From Urophycis tenuis (taxonomy: Eukaryota > Chordata > Actinopteri > Gadiformes > Phycidae), in assembly GCA_036785325.1 (NCBI GenBank), contig JAXIVH010000066.1, positions 868,001 to 932,000 of the forward strand: a stretch of DNA of 64,000 nt, read 5' to 3'. This document shows, piece by piece, positions 23,301-33,724 of the stretch (within the stretch, counting starts at the first letter, position 1; every line of letters begins with the position of its first letter). A program made the position numbers and the translations under genes. The notes below the pieces were generated by a model. It was not told the origin of the DNA, did not search any database, and worked only from the letters and a program-made list of their open reading frames with translations.

Positions 23301-24073
23301 CTTGTTTGATCATTATTCATAATTCCCAGATTAAGTCTCCATACTGTATGGCGTCTTCTACTGTTTAGATTTATTGTTAAATAGAGTGGGTTATGGTCTG
23401 ACACATCTGCGCCCCCTATCCTGCACTCTCGTACCATATGGTTATCTTCTACATTCATAAAAAAGTAATCTATCCTTGAATGGACTTTATGTGCTGCAGA
23501 GTAATGCATCTAGGGGGTGCAGATTCCTCCAAACATCAATCATCCCCATCTCCTCCAAGGATATGTTTATGAATCTTGTCAAATGCATTTTATTCTTTTT
23601 GAGACTAGTTGTATCTATTTTGTGGTCTCTAATAACATTTAGGTCTCCCCCACAGACCAAAATACCTCCTGTTTCTGCTATGATGTCATCAAATAGACAT
23701 TTAAAAAAGGATTTGTCACTTTCCGGAGGTGCATATGTGTTTACTAGTGTAACTAGTTCATTCTCTACTCTTCCTTTTACTATAACGTATCTTCCTTCCT
23801 TATCCCTGCGTTCCTCTCAAGGTCAAACTTAGTTGTATTTGGTATCAGTATCACTACTCCTCTTCTACATCCTCCTTTAAATGAACTATGGTATAAGTTC
23901 CTGTATCCATATTTTTTAAGTTTATTATGTTCTGATTGTGACAGGTGGGTCTCCTGAAGAAAAATTATTTGTGCTGTTTCTTTTTTAAGTTTAGTCATGA
24001 CCTTTTGTCTTTTAATTGGACTATTTAGACCATTTACGTTCAACAACATTATTTTGATATGATTAGTCATCAT
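20330..24073 (-). pseudogene. L1 ORF2: endonuclease and reverse transcriptase, frameshifted
   Basis: ORF2 starts at 24073 with MMTNHIKIMLLNVNGLNSP, the L1 endonuclease N-terminus, followed by QETHLSQSEHNKLKKYGY. The frame breaks near 23815, resumes with NTYAPPESDKSFF and CGGDLNVIRDHK, and breaks again near 23505-23512. From 23509 a 1,059-residue frame is open. It has RIDYFF and SDHNPL (37-42) closing the endonuclease, YRPISILNVDYK at 339-350, SIDAEKAFD at 406-414, QGCCLSP at 467-473 and the catalytic FADD at 508-511. Near the C-terminus is a Cys/His cluster (CWRDCG, DHSHIFWKC), the L1 zinc-knuckle-like region. The reverse transcriptase itself has no stop, so inactivation rests on the two endonuclease frameshifts. 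Confidence 0.92.
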
Positions 24074-24395
24074 TTTGTTTTGCTATTATTTGTAAGCATA
24101 CTCCCAAACATTTCTGAACAAAACACTCATGAACAGTAAATATAACCACATGAACCAAAACAATTGTGACTTCAGACAATGGGGTGAACTGTGCCCCGAG
24201 TCCCCGTTGGTGGGTGAAGGGGAAATCCTCATCTCTCATGGGGGCCCCTTCCTAGACTTGATTAGTTCCTCATTGAACTCAATAAGGTCTAGATGTGTCC
24301 AACTATAGAAAAGAAAACTAAACATCTCCTGGTCGGATATGAATATTATCAGTGTTGAAGTCTATGTTATACTGCTACCTTTCTCCAGTGCATGT

Positions 24396-25495
24396 TCATG
24401 TTTTCCTGTGGTATTCCTGTAGCTTCCCTTTGGCACGGTGCGCTGCTTCACGTGTCGTATCTTTTCCTCTGACCCGCTGCCATTCCGGTGATACTCGTGT
24501 CTTCTCCCTCACCGCCGGTGTGCTGTCATCGCCCGGTGGGTCTGTGATGAATCCCCTCTCTCTCATAGCCCGCGCGGCTTCCACGGCGCTGTCGTATGTT
24601 TTCACTCCGTTGCTCCAGTGTATCCGTATTCTAGTCAGCGGCGTCTGGAAACGTATTTTTGTTTTTCTTTGAGCACCTTTTTAATGCCCATATATGACCT
24701 CCGTTTCTGGACGACTTCAGCAGGGTAATCGTGATCAAAAAAGATCTGCTTATTTCCTACTTGTATTTTTTTCTTCCATGCCGTCTGCAGGATCATTTAT
24801 TTTGTCTCAATCTTGAGAAAGTTGACTATAATGGACCTGAGTGGTGCATTCGGGCTTGGTTTCTGTGCGAGAGCGCGGTGTGCTCTCTGGATGTGGAGCT
24901 CCGTTCCTTCAGGTAGCTGTAGCTCTGTTTTTAGCAGCTGGTCTACGTACTTGCTAGTGGAGTTCTCCTCCGTCTCCTCTGGTACGCCGAAAATACGGAT
25001 ATTGTTCCTTCTTGATCTCCCCTCAAGGTCGGTTACCTTTTCCTGCATCTTGCGTGTCTGCTCCTGCATTTCCATCATCACTTCTCCCGCGTCTATTTTC
25101 CACTCTTCCAGCTCTGCTATGCGCTCCTGGGCCTCGGCCATATTCGCCTTCTGTGTCTGTAGCTCGTTTATATTATCTGTTAGCTTGCGCTCGATTTCTT
25201 GTTGAAGAGTGGTGATTTCTTCTTTCATTTCTTTTTTCAACTCGTCTTTTAGCGTGTTCAGTTCGTGTCGTATCTCTTGTTTAAGGTCTTTTATATCTTT
25301 GCTAATTGTAGCCAGCCCGACTCGCAGGGTCTCATTGTGGTCTTGACCGTCCATTTTCTCTGCTGCGTCGTCCTCGTGCTCGCTATCTTCGCTTTCAGAG
25401 GTCGTCTCGGGTAGCTTCTCAGTTTCGGGTAGTTTCTCAGCTTTTTCTTGCTTCTGGTTAGTTTTTCCTGTCCTTCGGTTACCTTTCCCACCCAT
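24396..25495 (-). pseudogene. L1 ORF1: coiled-coil RNA-binding protein, broken
   Basis: ORF1 starts at 25495 (MGGKGNRRTGKTNQKQEKAE), 105 bp inside the 5' end. Residues 1-50 are Lys/Glu-rich. About 60-165 is a long heptad-like coiled coil (DLKQEIRHELNTLKDELKKE). From about 165 comes the RRM-like core with RRNNIRIFGVPE and LHIQRAHRAL. A TAA interrupts the frame after residue 232 (24797). The same frame then continues (AWKKKIQVGNKQIFFDHDYP) to a frameshift in an A-run near 24660. The C-terminal domain follows in another frame (IHWSNGVKTYDSAVEAA) and ends at 24396. ORF1p trimers coat L1 RNA in the intact element. Confidence 0.88.
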
Positions 25496-25582
25496 AATAT
25501 ACCTTTCGGTCGTCGAGTTAAACCTTATGGTGGGTTTTTTATGTCCGACTTGGGAGAGTAGTTGACTACACGTCTGCTCACT

Positions 25583-25592
25583 CGGCCATCTT
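25583..25592 (-). promoter_or_regulatory. YY1-type motif at the L1 5' end
   Basis: AAGATGGCCG lies about 10-20 bp from the 5' end of the L1 on its sense strand, next to an ETS-like CCGGAAG on the other strand (25594-25600). Mammalian L1 has a YY1 site at the equivalent place that sets the transcription start. Confidence 0.55.
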
Positions 25593-25612
25593 CCCGGAAG
25601 TCTCTTTTTGAC

Positions 25613-26180
25613 TTTTGACTGTAACAGCTGCTGTCTGTCTGTATATGTAATCTACTGACACTAAGATAAGATATTCCTTTATTAATCCCCCTTAAGAGAA
25701 ATTCACAGTGACCAGCAGTACAAGGGGATAGATGAGTGCAATAAAAACCTGACTATAGACGATAGACAATAAATTGATTTACCTAAACAAGATTACAGAT
25801 TACAAGATTACACTAGTACAGAATGATGCGATTGGTCTGGAAAGATGTTGAATTTTCTGCATGCACATAAAATGTGAAAGCAAAATAAGAAATAAGCTAG
25901 CTAGACACTATTCTTTTATAGCCGTCTTCGCACTCTTTCATTTCGCTGGATATTTTATTGTTTATTAGCATATGGTATATGTGTGAACAGAAAGTATTAA
26001 GACCTTTTTACCTTTTTTTTTTCCCCCTTTTTCCCAGGGATTGAACTGATCTGGGATCTGCCATTTTGGAGACGATCTGGGACACCTTAACCATGACCCA
26101 GCTGTGACAGCAGGAGCAGCCTCCCTGCGCCTTAAGGACAACTTCAGTCCAGTCTCGCCCAGAGCACACGGGCACATCGA
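25613..26180. other. unassigned, with a LINE 3'-tail-like stretch
   Basis: No gene seen. AAGATATTCCTTTATTAATC followed by GAGAAATTCACAGTG (about 25665-25700) resembles the 3' tails of fish LINEs and their relics. The rest is AT-rich and unrecognised. Confidence 0.35.
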
Positions 26181-26181
26181 T

Positions 26182-26248
26182 TGTGGTGGGATTCAAATCC
26201 CTGATTTCTGTAGCTCATTTCCTTAACTGCTGTACCACCATGGTACCT
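26182..26248 (-). repeat. tRNA-like relic
   Basis: On the minus strand GGTGGTACAGCAGTTAAGG resembles an A box, and GGATTTGAATCCC, 30 nt later, resembles a B box and T arm. The anticodon stem is not convincing. Either a tRNA pseudogene or a tRNA-derived SINE head. Confidence 0.4.
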
Positions 26249-26504
26249 TTTGGATCTATTTGAGCTTACCTGTCTCTCGTATGCCTTGTAAATCATTGAC
26301 CACAGTCAATTGCATAGAGTAATTGGATAACGTAAGGGGGAGATGTAATGCAAAATTGCACTAGACAGCATTAACATTAGTTTGGATTGGATTCTGATTA
26401 GCTACTCTTCACCTCATCCTCTCCAAGGCCCTCATGCTCTGTCCTGGCTAACCACAACCCAGTCTCACAAATTTTGTGATACCATCATGACCCGATTGTG
26501 ATGC

Positions 26505-26935
26505 CGTCATATGACGTTGAAAAGCTTAGATTTCCCCGATTAAAACAAGCCCTTTCACGAGCAATATGGTTGCTTACAGACAAAACTGTGTCAGGTTGAA
26601 CGAAGTCTACCCAGCAGCTAAAAACATACCTTCAACGTCTCAATTACCATCAATCTATCCTTACAGAACACAAATTAATTAGCTTTTTATTTCAACAACC
26701 CTAGGGTGAATATAGTCATGTCATATGCCGTTGGAAAGCTTAGATTTCCCCGATTAAAACAAGCCCATCGGCGAGTAATATGTTTGCTCTCAGACAAAAC
26801 TGCGTCGGGTTGACTGAAGTCTACCCAGCAGCTAAAAACATACCTTCAACGTCTCAATTACCATCAATCTATCCTTGCAGAACAAAAATTTATTAGCTTA
26901 TTATTTCAACGAACCTTGGGTGAATATAGTTATGA
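26505..26935 (-). repeat. two diverged satellite monomers inside the core
   Basis: Two head-to-tail copies of the 214 bp monomer in minus orientation, the same orientation as the right array. They carry private changes (CCCCGATTAAAACAAGCCC, CAACGTCTCAATTACCATC) shared by both copies but not seen in the big arrays. They look like an old, isolated satellite seed or remnant. Confidence 0.9.
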
Positions 26936-26939
26936 ACTA

Positions 26940-27565
26940 GTTGAGATGTACTTGTAAATTTATGAAAAACTCACCATGTGGAGTAACTACAAGCTCTTAA
27001 TCCTAACCTGGCCCACAGGCTACAGGAATATACTGGTACAAGCTACATGCTAGCAAAGTAGCGCTGCACGCCAGAGCGATCGAGTGCACGCAGAAAGGCG
27101 AGAGAGGTATCAACTCGTCTAAGATCAGGGCAGAAAGTAGTTCAGTATGGACAAACAGTGGCGTTTTCCTTTAAGGGATAAACATGTTAATTAGTGTAAA
27201 GTGATACTCCATATACTGTAAGTACAGGTAGGCTATATTGTATATCATCGAAATGTGCTGATATAAAATTCACGTTGTCCCTGGTGTAGATTGCATTTGA
27301 GTTTTAAAAAATGTCATATTGTATTCTATTCACAGACTTAATGATCTTCTTTGTGCTAACTTATTTTCAGATTCCTGCTGCTCCAGTAGCTCAGATTGAC
27401 TTCTCTGCAAAAAAAAAAAAAAGCTTGACCATTCCATCGACGGCAGGACAACTGTAAACAAGGTTGGGAAATCACTTTCATGCCCAAGAGTAACGAGAGA
27501 GTCAGAAACTTGCTAGTTTTTTTTTTGATACCTTAAACAAAAACTTCCCAAGGAGTGCATAACTG
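26940..27565. other. unassigned sequence upstream of the YqaJ-like gene
   Basis: No domain or RNA gene recognised. The stretch has an A-run at about 27408-27422 and may include leader or lost exons of the following gene. Confidence 0.4.
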
Positions 27566-29004
27566 ATGGCTAGGGAGCTTACTACAAAGATTTCATCCCC
27601 ATATGCATGCTTCCAAAAACTCTACTTGAATACAGGACACCAGAGACTGCAGCTACCCCCCAAAGAGCTTGGAGAGCTATGCCAGGATTGCCAGCTGGAA
27701 GAGCTCACCCTGTCCCAGGTCCAGTCTGTAGAGAGGGCAACTCGAAGTAAGAGTGCAAGCATTATTTGGTTTAGGCAAAGAGCTGGACGCATAACTGCCT
27801 CTAAGCTAAAACAAGTGCTTAAGACCAACCCCCAGTAAGTTTGATCAAGGCCATATGCTACCCAGAAGACTTTCGGTTCACCACAGCCACTAAGGTATTT
27901 AGGGTTTGAATAAGGGTAAGGCAGAGGTAAGATTTTGGGTTTGAGGCTGTCCACATTAAGAACTGCAACAAAAAAAAGTGTTCTATGAAGTGGGAGGAGA
28001 GTCCATACCACAACTATGAAGCTAAACATTTGACTGTTTTCATCGTTAATTCATGGTATGGACAGCCCTGAAGGGTCAACATTAGTTATAGGGTTATAAG
28101 GCCAGGGTTATGCAGGAGTAGGACTAAGTATGGGGGTTAGGGTAATGGCATTTAAATCACTGAACTGGCTCTACACATCCAATACTAAGTAATAATTTCC
28201 TTTTCATGTTTTGCATGTGCATGTGTATCGTTTACAGTTATGGATGCAGACATGAAGCACAAGCCAGAGGAGCGTATGAGAAGCTGATTGGTCGGGAGCA
28301 TGCAGGCGTCTCATGTATGGACAGTGGTCTCTGGCTGAACCCCAAGTGGCCCTACATGGGGTCCTACCCTGATGGGATTGTCACTTGTGACTGTCACGGA
28401 ATTGGCATCTGCGAGATCAAGTTAATATTACATTCTCTGTTGTAGTCAAGTAGTGCTAAGTAATTGTAAGTTAGGAGAGAAGGTACCATAGAAGAGACTG
28501 CTCATGTCTGATTCAAGTCCAAGTCCTGGACTCGAGTACTACAACACTAACTAGTGACTGACTCAAGCTTGGAGGACTCAGACTTGATTTGTATTCATTC
28601 TTGGCAGGTGGAGACGAGGTCGGGCCATAGGTAACACTATTACTGTTACCTATGACCCGACCTCTCCTTTCCATAAGAATCAGTGAACTGAGCAAAAAGG
28701 CATAAAATAATTGGCTAATCTATCGTTCACATCCTTCTCACTGTTATTTTAGTGCCCACACTCTCGCCAAGATGAGACCAATCTGCGTTTGTGTGCTGAA
28801 GAAAAGGGCTTCTGCCTCATCAATGGTGGGGAAAATGTCAAGCTGGACCGGAGTCATGAGTACTACTACCAAGTTCAGGCACAGCTTCACATTGTAGATG
28901 CTGAGTACTGTGACTTTGTTGTGTGGAACCGCAATGACATTTTTGTTGAAAGGATTTTGCCTGATCTTGAATTTTGGGAAGATGTGATTCCTAAAGTTGA
29001 GTGA
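27566..29004 (+). pseudogene. YqaJ-type exonuclease-like gene, decayed, several exons
   Basis: Three coding stretches in order. 27566-27837 encodes LTLSQVQSVERATRSKSASI and WFRQRAGRITASKLKQVLKT; directly after, but out of frame, is IKAICYPEDFRFTTATK (27845-27894). 28238-28421 encodes YGCRHEAQARGAYE, PKWPYMGSYPDG and GICEIK. 28753-29004 encodes CPHSRQDETN, EYYYQVQAQLHI, CDFVVWN and ILPDLEFWEDVIP, then a stop. The D of SYPDG and the E-x-K of CEIK match the catalytic D...ExK of the YqaJ/lambda-exonuclease fold (PD-(D/E)xK nucleases), and YYYQVQAQ is the usual following helix. Introns are short; the donor after exon 2 does not give the right phase and one frame break is visible. Many fish genomes carry such YqaJ genes, probably from mobile elements. 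Probably non-functional here. Confidence 0.75.
28616..28664. repeat. 21-bp-stem hairpin in an intron of the YqaJ-like gene
   Basis: The arms at 28616-28636 (starts GAGGTCGGGC) and 28644-28664 (ends ACCCGACCTC) pair at 20 of 21 positions around a 7-nt loop. It resembles a short palindromic transposon or a microRNA-like foldback. Confidence 0.7.
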
Positions 29005-29440
29005 TTTTTTTAGAAACAGTTTACTTCCAGAAATACTGGGACAGCAAGTTACAAACTTGCATGTGTAATGTGATAAAAGGATATGAACTTTGTGGGCTAT
29101 GTGATATATTGCTGTTAAATCAATACTGTTGTATGAGACAAGATGACATTTTGAATATTGTTATGACTTGAGTGTGGTCTTTGTATATATTGAGTAGTAT
29201 ATTAAGTTGTATATTGATTAGCACTACACAATTTGGAAGATGCTTACTAAAAAGATGAAATGCCATTGAGAAGACAGAATAATACATGGTGGTTTATTTA
29301 CAAGATTAGATTTTTAACAATCGTTATAATAAATACAATATGTGCAATAATACATTGGAATCCATTGCATTATATAAAATACATATCACCAGTACAATTG
29401 GACTAGTGGAGAAACATAATATATTTAAAACATATTTACA
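29005..29440. other. unassigned AT-rich sequence
   Basis: Downstream of the YqaJ-like stop. No gene recognised; an AATAAA-containing AT-rich stretch near 29328 could be a 3' UTR. Confidence 0.35.
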
Positions 29441-29449
29441 GACTGATTC

Positions 29450-30895
29450 AAGGATTCAAATCTTTTAATGTCATATGTACAGTAAAGAAACATGTTTCCC
29501 TGTGCAATGAAATTCTTACTTTGCTGCCCACACTGGATGTCGTAAGAATATATAAATACTGTATAAAAAAAAATCTAAATAGAATATAATACTGTACAAT
29601 AAAATAGAAATATGAAATTTAAAAAAGTAAACAAGTAAAAAAGTAAAGTCTTTGTGCATGTAAACGTAAACATTATTGTGCAAAAGTGTCAATGAGTGAG
29701 GATGTCCATGTTCAGTGAGGATGTCAATGGGGGGGTCAGCTGTTCAACAGTCTGACGGCCGTGTGGAAGAAGGAGTTCTTGAACCTGGTGGTTCTGCATC
29801 TCACACTCCTGAACCTCCGGCCTTAGGGCAGGAGTGTGAAGAGTCCGTGCTGGGGGTGAGTGGGGTCTTTGATGATGGAGGCAGCTCTCCTGTGGACTCT
29901 GCGGTGGTAGATGCTCTGCAGAGAGGGCTGTGGTGTCCTGGTGATCTTAGACGCAGTCTTTATCACTCTGCAAGCGTTTGCGGTCCCACACAGTTAAGCT
30001 GCCGTACCACACGGTGATGCAGGTGGTCAAGACAGACTCGATGATGCAGCTGTAGAAGTTGCTGAGGATCTTGGGCGCCATCCCAAATTTCCTCAGCCTC
30101 CTCAGGAAGTACAGCCGCTGCTGAGCCTTCTTCTCCACCTGTGTGGTATTGAATGTCCAGGTGAGGTCATCACTGATGTGGACCCCCAGGTATTTGAAGT
30201 TGCTCACCCTCTCAACCTCAAGACCTCGGATGAACAGTGGCTGATGAGGCCTCCTCTCCTTCCTCATGTCCACGATCATCTCTTTGGTCTTGTCAGTGTT
30301 GAGGGTGAGGTTGTGGTTTCCACACCACGTCACCAGACTGTCCACCTCCCTCCTGTAGTCCGCCTCGTCTCCGCCAGTGATGCGTCCAATCACGGCGGTG
30401 TCGTCGGCGAACTTAATGATGGTGTTGTCAGGGTGGGAAGAGACGTAGTCGTGGGTGAACAGGGTGTAGAGGATGGGGCTGAGGACACAGCCCTGTGGGG
30501 TCCCGATATTAGTGATTGTAGTGGCTGAAGTCATTTTCCCAATCCTGACAGACTGAGGTCTGCCAGTCAGGAAATCCAGGAGCCAGTCACAGAGGGAGGG
30601 GTGGAGTCCTAGAGCAGACAGTTTATGGGTGAGTTTGTGGGGGATGACGGTGTTGAAGGCGGAGCTGTAGTCAATAAAGAGCATCCTGATGTAGGAGTCT
30701 TTATTTTCCAGGTGGGAAAGGGAGACATGGAGGGCGGCAGCGATGGCGTCGGAGGTGGACCGGTTGTGCCTGTAGGCGTACTGCAGGGGGTCGATGGTGT
30801 CTGAGATGCTGTTGTGAATGTGGGCCAGTATCACTCTCTGGAAGCACTTCATGATGATTGGAGTGAGTGCTACTGGCCGGAAGTCATTCATTGTG
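29450..30895 (-). mobile_element. 5'-truncated Rex1/CR1-group LINE with reverse transcriptase remnant
   Basis: The minus-strand frame 29947-30891 (314 residues) starts inside the reverse transcriptase: NDFRPVALTPIIMK at 2-15, LFIDYSSAFN at 71-80, TPQGCVLSP at 131-139, FADDTAVIGR at 161-170, then FKYLGVHIS and AQQRLYFLRRLRKF. A frameshift near 29955 moves the C-terminus to another frame (IKTASKITRTPQPSLQSIYH), with a further stop near 29825 before RFKNSFFHTAVRLLNS. The 3' UTR-like tail runs to about 29450 (CCCTGTGCAATGAAATTC). There is no endonuclease part. The motif style is that of fish Rex1/CR1-group elements rather than L1. Dead copy. Confidence 0.85.
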
Positions 30896-31078
30896 TCAGG
30901 TACTGGAAACTACTACTGTATACTCCTCCCCTCCACCCCCCTCCTGTGAGCAAAGCAGGTGCTCCAGACCAACATGTTTGAGGGCTCAGGTACTGGACTG
31001 ATTATCCCTATCCCCCTGCCTCCTCTCTTCCCCTCCTCCTTACTCCAATGGGACGACAGACTCCGAAAGATTAGACAA

Positions 31079-31470
31079 GACAGCAAATAACCCCAATCTT
31101 GTCAATCGATGCTCGTGCCTCACCTGGTTTTGTGGCCATGTTCTCTATGGGCATAGCCCTGCTTTGCAGAATCTGATATTTTTTTCTGACTAAACCTATG
31201 ACTCTCAACATGAAAACAGAAATTAGCTATTTCTCTAGTTTCTGCCACCTCATACTCTGACAGCTGTTTTCTCCCTTTGGTGAATACAGGTATCTGTAGT
31301 GAAGCACAGTAAAATCCAACACTATCACCAATATTAAACCCACGGTCTGCTAGGACAACATCTCCAGGTAACAGCTTTTTTAAGGAGGCCGCTCTCTATT
31401 GTGATCTGTTTATCACTGACTCTTCCTCCCCAGGCACAAGATATGACACAGACATAGGGCCTCAGGTGAA
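31079..31470 (-). pseudogene. DDE-4 (THAP-type) transposase remnant, catalytic part
   Basis: Minus-strand translation in three linked frames gives AWGGRVSDKQITIESGLLK, then LLPGDVVLADRGFNIGDSVG, IPVFTKGRKQLS, EVAETREIANFCFHVE, and VIGLVRKKYQILQS. This is the DDE_Tnp_4-type transposase of fish THAP transposons: the Asp of LADRGF and the Glu of HVE are catalytic-type residues. Two 1-bp frameshifts (A-run near 31377; near 31205) kill the frame. It follows the exon at 31772-31946, from which it is separated by an insertion, so both belong to one decayed element. Confidence 0.75.
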
Positions 31471-31489
31471 GTAGGGCTCACACAGCTCT

Positions 31490-31765
31490 GAATTAAGATT
31501 CAAGATTCAAGTAAACTTTATTGTCAGTTTTCATGAATGTACAGGCCATACACAAGAACCGAAATGCCGTTTCCCTCAATCCCTGGTGCAAGACAGCATG
31601 CAATATAAAAATAAATATATAAAAATATAAAATCGAAATAAAAATAAGAATAAAAATAAAAATGCTAAAGTGGTCGCGAGTATGTGCAATGAAACAGTAA
31701 ATGGTCAACCGTAAACAGTAAACAGAGGTGCAGTATAGAGGTAATGACCGTAATAGTAATAAATA
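31490..31765 (-). mobile_element. LINE 3'-end-like insertion with A-rich tail region
   Basis: The plus strand shows ACTTTATTGTCAGTTTTCAT, CCGAAATGCCGTTTCCCTC and then AT-rich sequence. This pattern is common at 3' ends of fish non-LTR elements and is similar in style to the tail at 29450. It interrupts the DDE transposase remnant. No coding part, and ends not defined. Confidence 0.4.
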
Positions 31766-31771
31766 AACTAA

Positions 31772-31946
31772 GTAGTTGGGAGCCCCGTGTAGAACTTTGT
31801 CTTTTCTTTGTTGTTTTTTTTTAACTGTGTGTCCAGTGCCTTGGTCTGAAGATCTCCCAACTCGGTTGTGTTCTGTCTCAGAACATCCTCCATCTTCTCC
31901 ATGTCATCCATCGTTAGCTCAGTCTGGTAGCCGGCGTCTGCATAGC
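31772..31946 (-). pseudogene. exon of the THAP/DDE-4 transposase (coiled segment and HTH start)
   Basis: After an acceptor (ATATTGTAG) the exon encodes YADAGYQTELTMDDMEKME, an acidic helical stretch, and EKTKFYTGLPTT. FYTGLP is the typical start of the helix-turn-helix segment that precedes the DDE-4 domain. Together with 31079-31470 this gives the order helical linker, HTH, DDE on the minus strand. No THAP exon was identified upstream within 32050-32500. Confidence 0.65.
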
Positions 31947-32049
31947 CTACAATATAGCAGTGGAGAGCATAATTAGTTAATTCATGAATATGACTTATGT
32001 GAATTGTTGTGAAGTTATCTTTTTCGACAACCTTTTTACAAACATGCAA

Positions 32050-32990
32050 GTTCTCTGGTGCAATTATAGGGTGTCCCCAAAGTCTCTTTAGAATTTATAA
32101 AAGCAGTTGAGATATGTTAATCAGACTTGTTCTATGTTTTCAGACAGTCAGACGTACTTTAATAATCCCTGAGGGAAATTGCATTCGTTACAATACTCCA
32201 GGGAAAAAAGAAAGAAAGAAGAGACAGAAAGTGGTTTCAGTGGTTATCAAAGTTTTTAATCACATTGCACTTGTGTATTTCAATTAGTATTGTGGTTTAT
32301 TGAAACTAAATCGGATACGCAGACTCAGCGAAACTACAGGATTAAAATCACCATCTTAATCTCTTGTGATGTTACTTCATAACAACCGACTTGTTTCACT
32401 TTACCATTTTATTGAGCTACAAGCTTTATTTTAAAAATATACATAATGTACATACAGTATAAAGCTCATGATTAAATGTTATTGTATTGTATATATTATG
32501 CATCTTTTAATATGGACAATATAGTGTAGTGGGTGTGTTGCTCTGGTTGTGACTCGACAGGCCTTGGCCACCGCACCTGACGGAGCCCAGGCTGCTCACC
32601 AGCCAGCACCTCGTAACCATGGAGAACACTCCTTCATGAAAGAACGTGTGCCCAACATGTTTGCTTGTGATACCGCCATGGACGCAATCACAGCGCCAAT
32701 TCTGCTCCACACCATCCCCGGAGGGAGGGATCCCCCCACTCTGCAGTCCTGACTTCATGATGAAGGGCGTCTATTCGTGCCCCTTGTGGTGCTCATGGGT
32801 TATGAGCTGTGACAAACATATGGCCTGTAAAGGTCATACATTACAGGGCCATTGATCTAGGACAGCGGTGAACGTTTGGTGAAGATGTGGGCTGAAAATA
32901 CATCTTGACAAAAAAAAAACATGAGGGGTGAATATGTAGTTTTTTCCGTTTTAAATGTTTTCTTTTTTTTCCGGCCTGTATCTTCACCAA
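32050..32990. other. unassigned; one LINE-tail-like patch
   Basis: No gene recognised. ACGTACTTTAATAATCCCTGAGG with GGAAATTG (about 32150-32185) looks like another fish LINE 3' tail. Short frames at 32507-32855 show no domain. Confidence 0.4.
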
Positions 32991-32999
32991 AGGTTCATC

Positions 33000-33336
33000 C
33001 CTGTGCTAGTTCAACTGTGGCAGGGCAGTTCTCTGTGCCATCTCTCTAAATCCACTCCACACCTTCACGCCCTCTCCGGTCCTCTTCTGCCATCCAGCTC
33101 TCAGCTCCATCTGCCAACCTATCCACCATGGGGGCCAAGAGCTTTTAGCTGATCTGCTCCCCACCTGTGGAACTCTCTCCCACCAGACATCCGCACTTCT
33201 GACTCTGTCTCCACCTTTAAATCACGCCTAAAAACACACTTATTCCGGTTACTTGTTTTTTAACTTGTCTTGTAAGGTGTCCTTGAGAGCTTTGAAAGGC
33301 GTCTTTAAATAAAATTCATTATTATTATTATTATTA
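33000..33336 (+). mobile_element. 3' end of an L2 LINE
   Basis: Plus-strand translation includes HLWNSLPPDIRTSDSVSTFK followed by SRLKTHLF, the conserved C-terminus of fish L2 ORF2. Then come a short 3' UTR (GGTGTCCTTGAGAGC) and an (ATT)n tail at about 33317-33335, as in L2 insertions. Only about 0.3 kb is kept. It is opposite in orientation to the L2 at the left edge. Confidence 0.8.
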
Positions 33337-33434
33337 AATGATAGTGAAATGCTGAAGAATGCAGTAGATTGGTGATAGCAGGCATCAATCCAGAATTTTC
33401 ATCATAAGACACAACCTTCTACCATCTTCATGAA

Positions 33435-33507
33435 GCCTGGGTAGCTCAGCTGGTAGAGCATCAGACTTTTAATCTGAGGGTCCAGGGTTCAAGTCCCTGT
33501 TCAGGCT
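33435..33507 (+). tRNA. tRNA-Lys (anticodon UUU)
   Basis: A 73-nt cloverleaf. The acceptor stem GCCTGGG/TTCAGGC pairs with two G-U pairs, the D arm is TAGCTCAGCTGGTAGAGCA, the anticodon stem TCAGA/TCTGA encloses CTTTTAA (anticodon TTT), and the T arm is CAGGG-TTCAAGT-CCCTG. A and B boxes are canonical. There is no intron and no encoded CCA. The first T-run downstream is about 70 nt away, which is weak for Pol III termination. This is the best-preserved gene in the core. Confidence 0.95.
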
Positions 33508-33652
33508 ACTGCTTATTCACGATAGTCAATAGATTGCCATTATGGATTCAGCACTGTCGAAACATGTAACTGCAATCTGCTTTTGGATTATGGACTCTTT
33601 ACAGAGACACTGAATTGTAAAGTCAATTACAACTTTGACTCCTTTCACAGCC

Positions 33653-33724
33653 AGCAGCTCAGTGGCACAATGGATTGAGCTGTTGGTGAACTGATCTTGA
33701 GTTATGGGTTCAACTCATGCCACG
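33653..33724 (+). pseudogene. tRNA-like relic (Arg-like A box)
   Basis: CAGTGGCACAATGGATTGAGC resembles the D arm of arginine tRNAs, and GGGTTCAACTC a degenerate B box 30 nt later. The acceptor and anticodon stems do not pair. Lies 150 bp after tRNA-Lys. Confidence 0.5.

Larger units (their letters stand above)
20123..25612 (-). mobile_element. full-length but inactive fish L1 retrotransposon
   Basis: Target-site duplication TCTTTTTGAC (plus following Ts) at 20123-20132 and 25603-25612 bounds an element of about 5.47 kb on the minus strand. Its 3' end carries a poly(A) tail (T-run at 20133-20152). Its 5' end starts near CTTCCGGGAAGATGGCCGAG. The order is leader, ORF1, a spacer of about 320 bp, ORF2, a short 3' UTR and poly(A), as in vertebrate L1. 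Both ORFs are broken (see their entries), so it cannot move itself. The intact tail and duplications show a normal target-primed insertion. Confidence 0.93.

Noticed and set aside
32507..32855. Overlapping short frames on both strands
   Set aside because: No domain, no splice signals or codon pattern; treated as non-coding.
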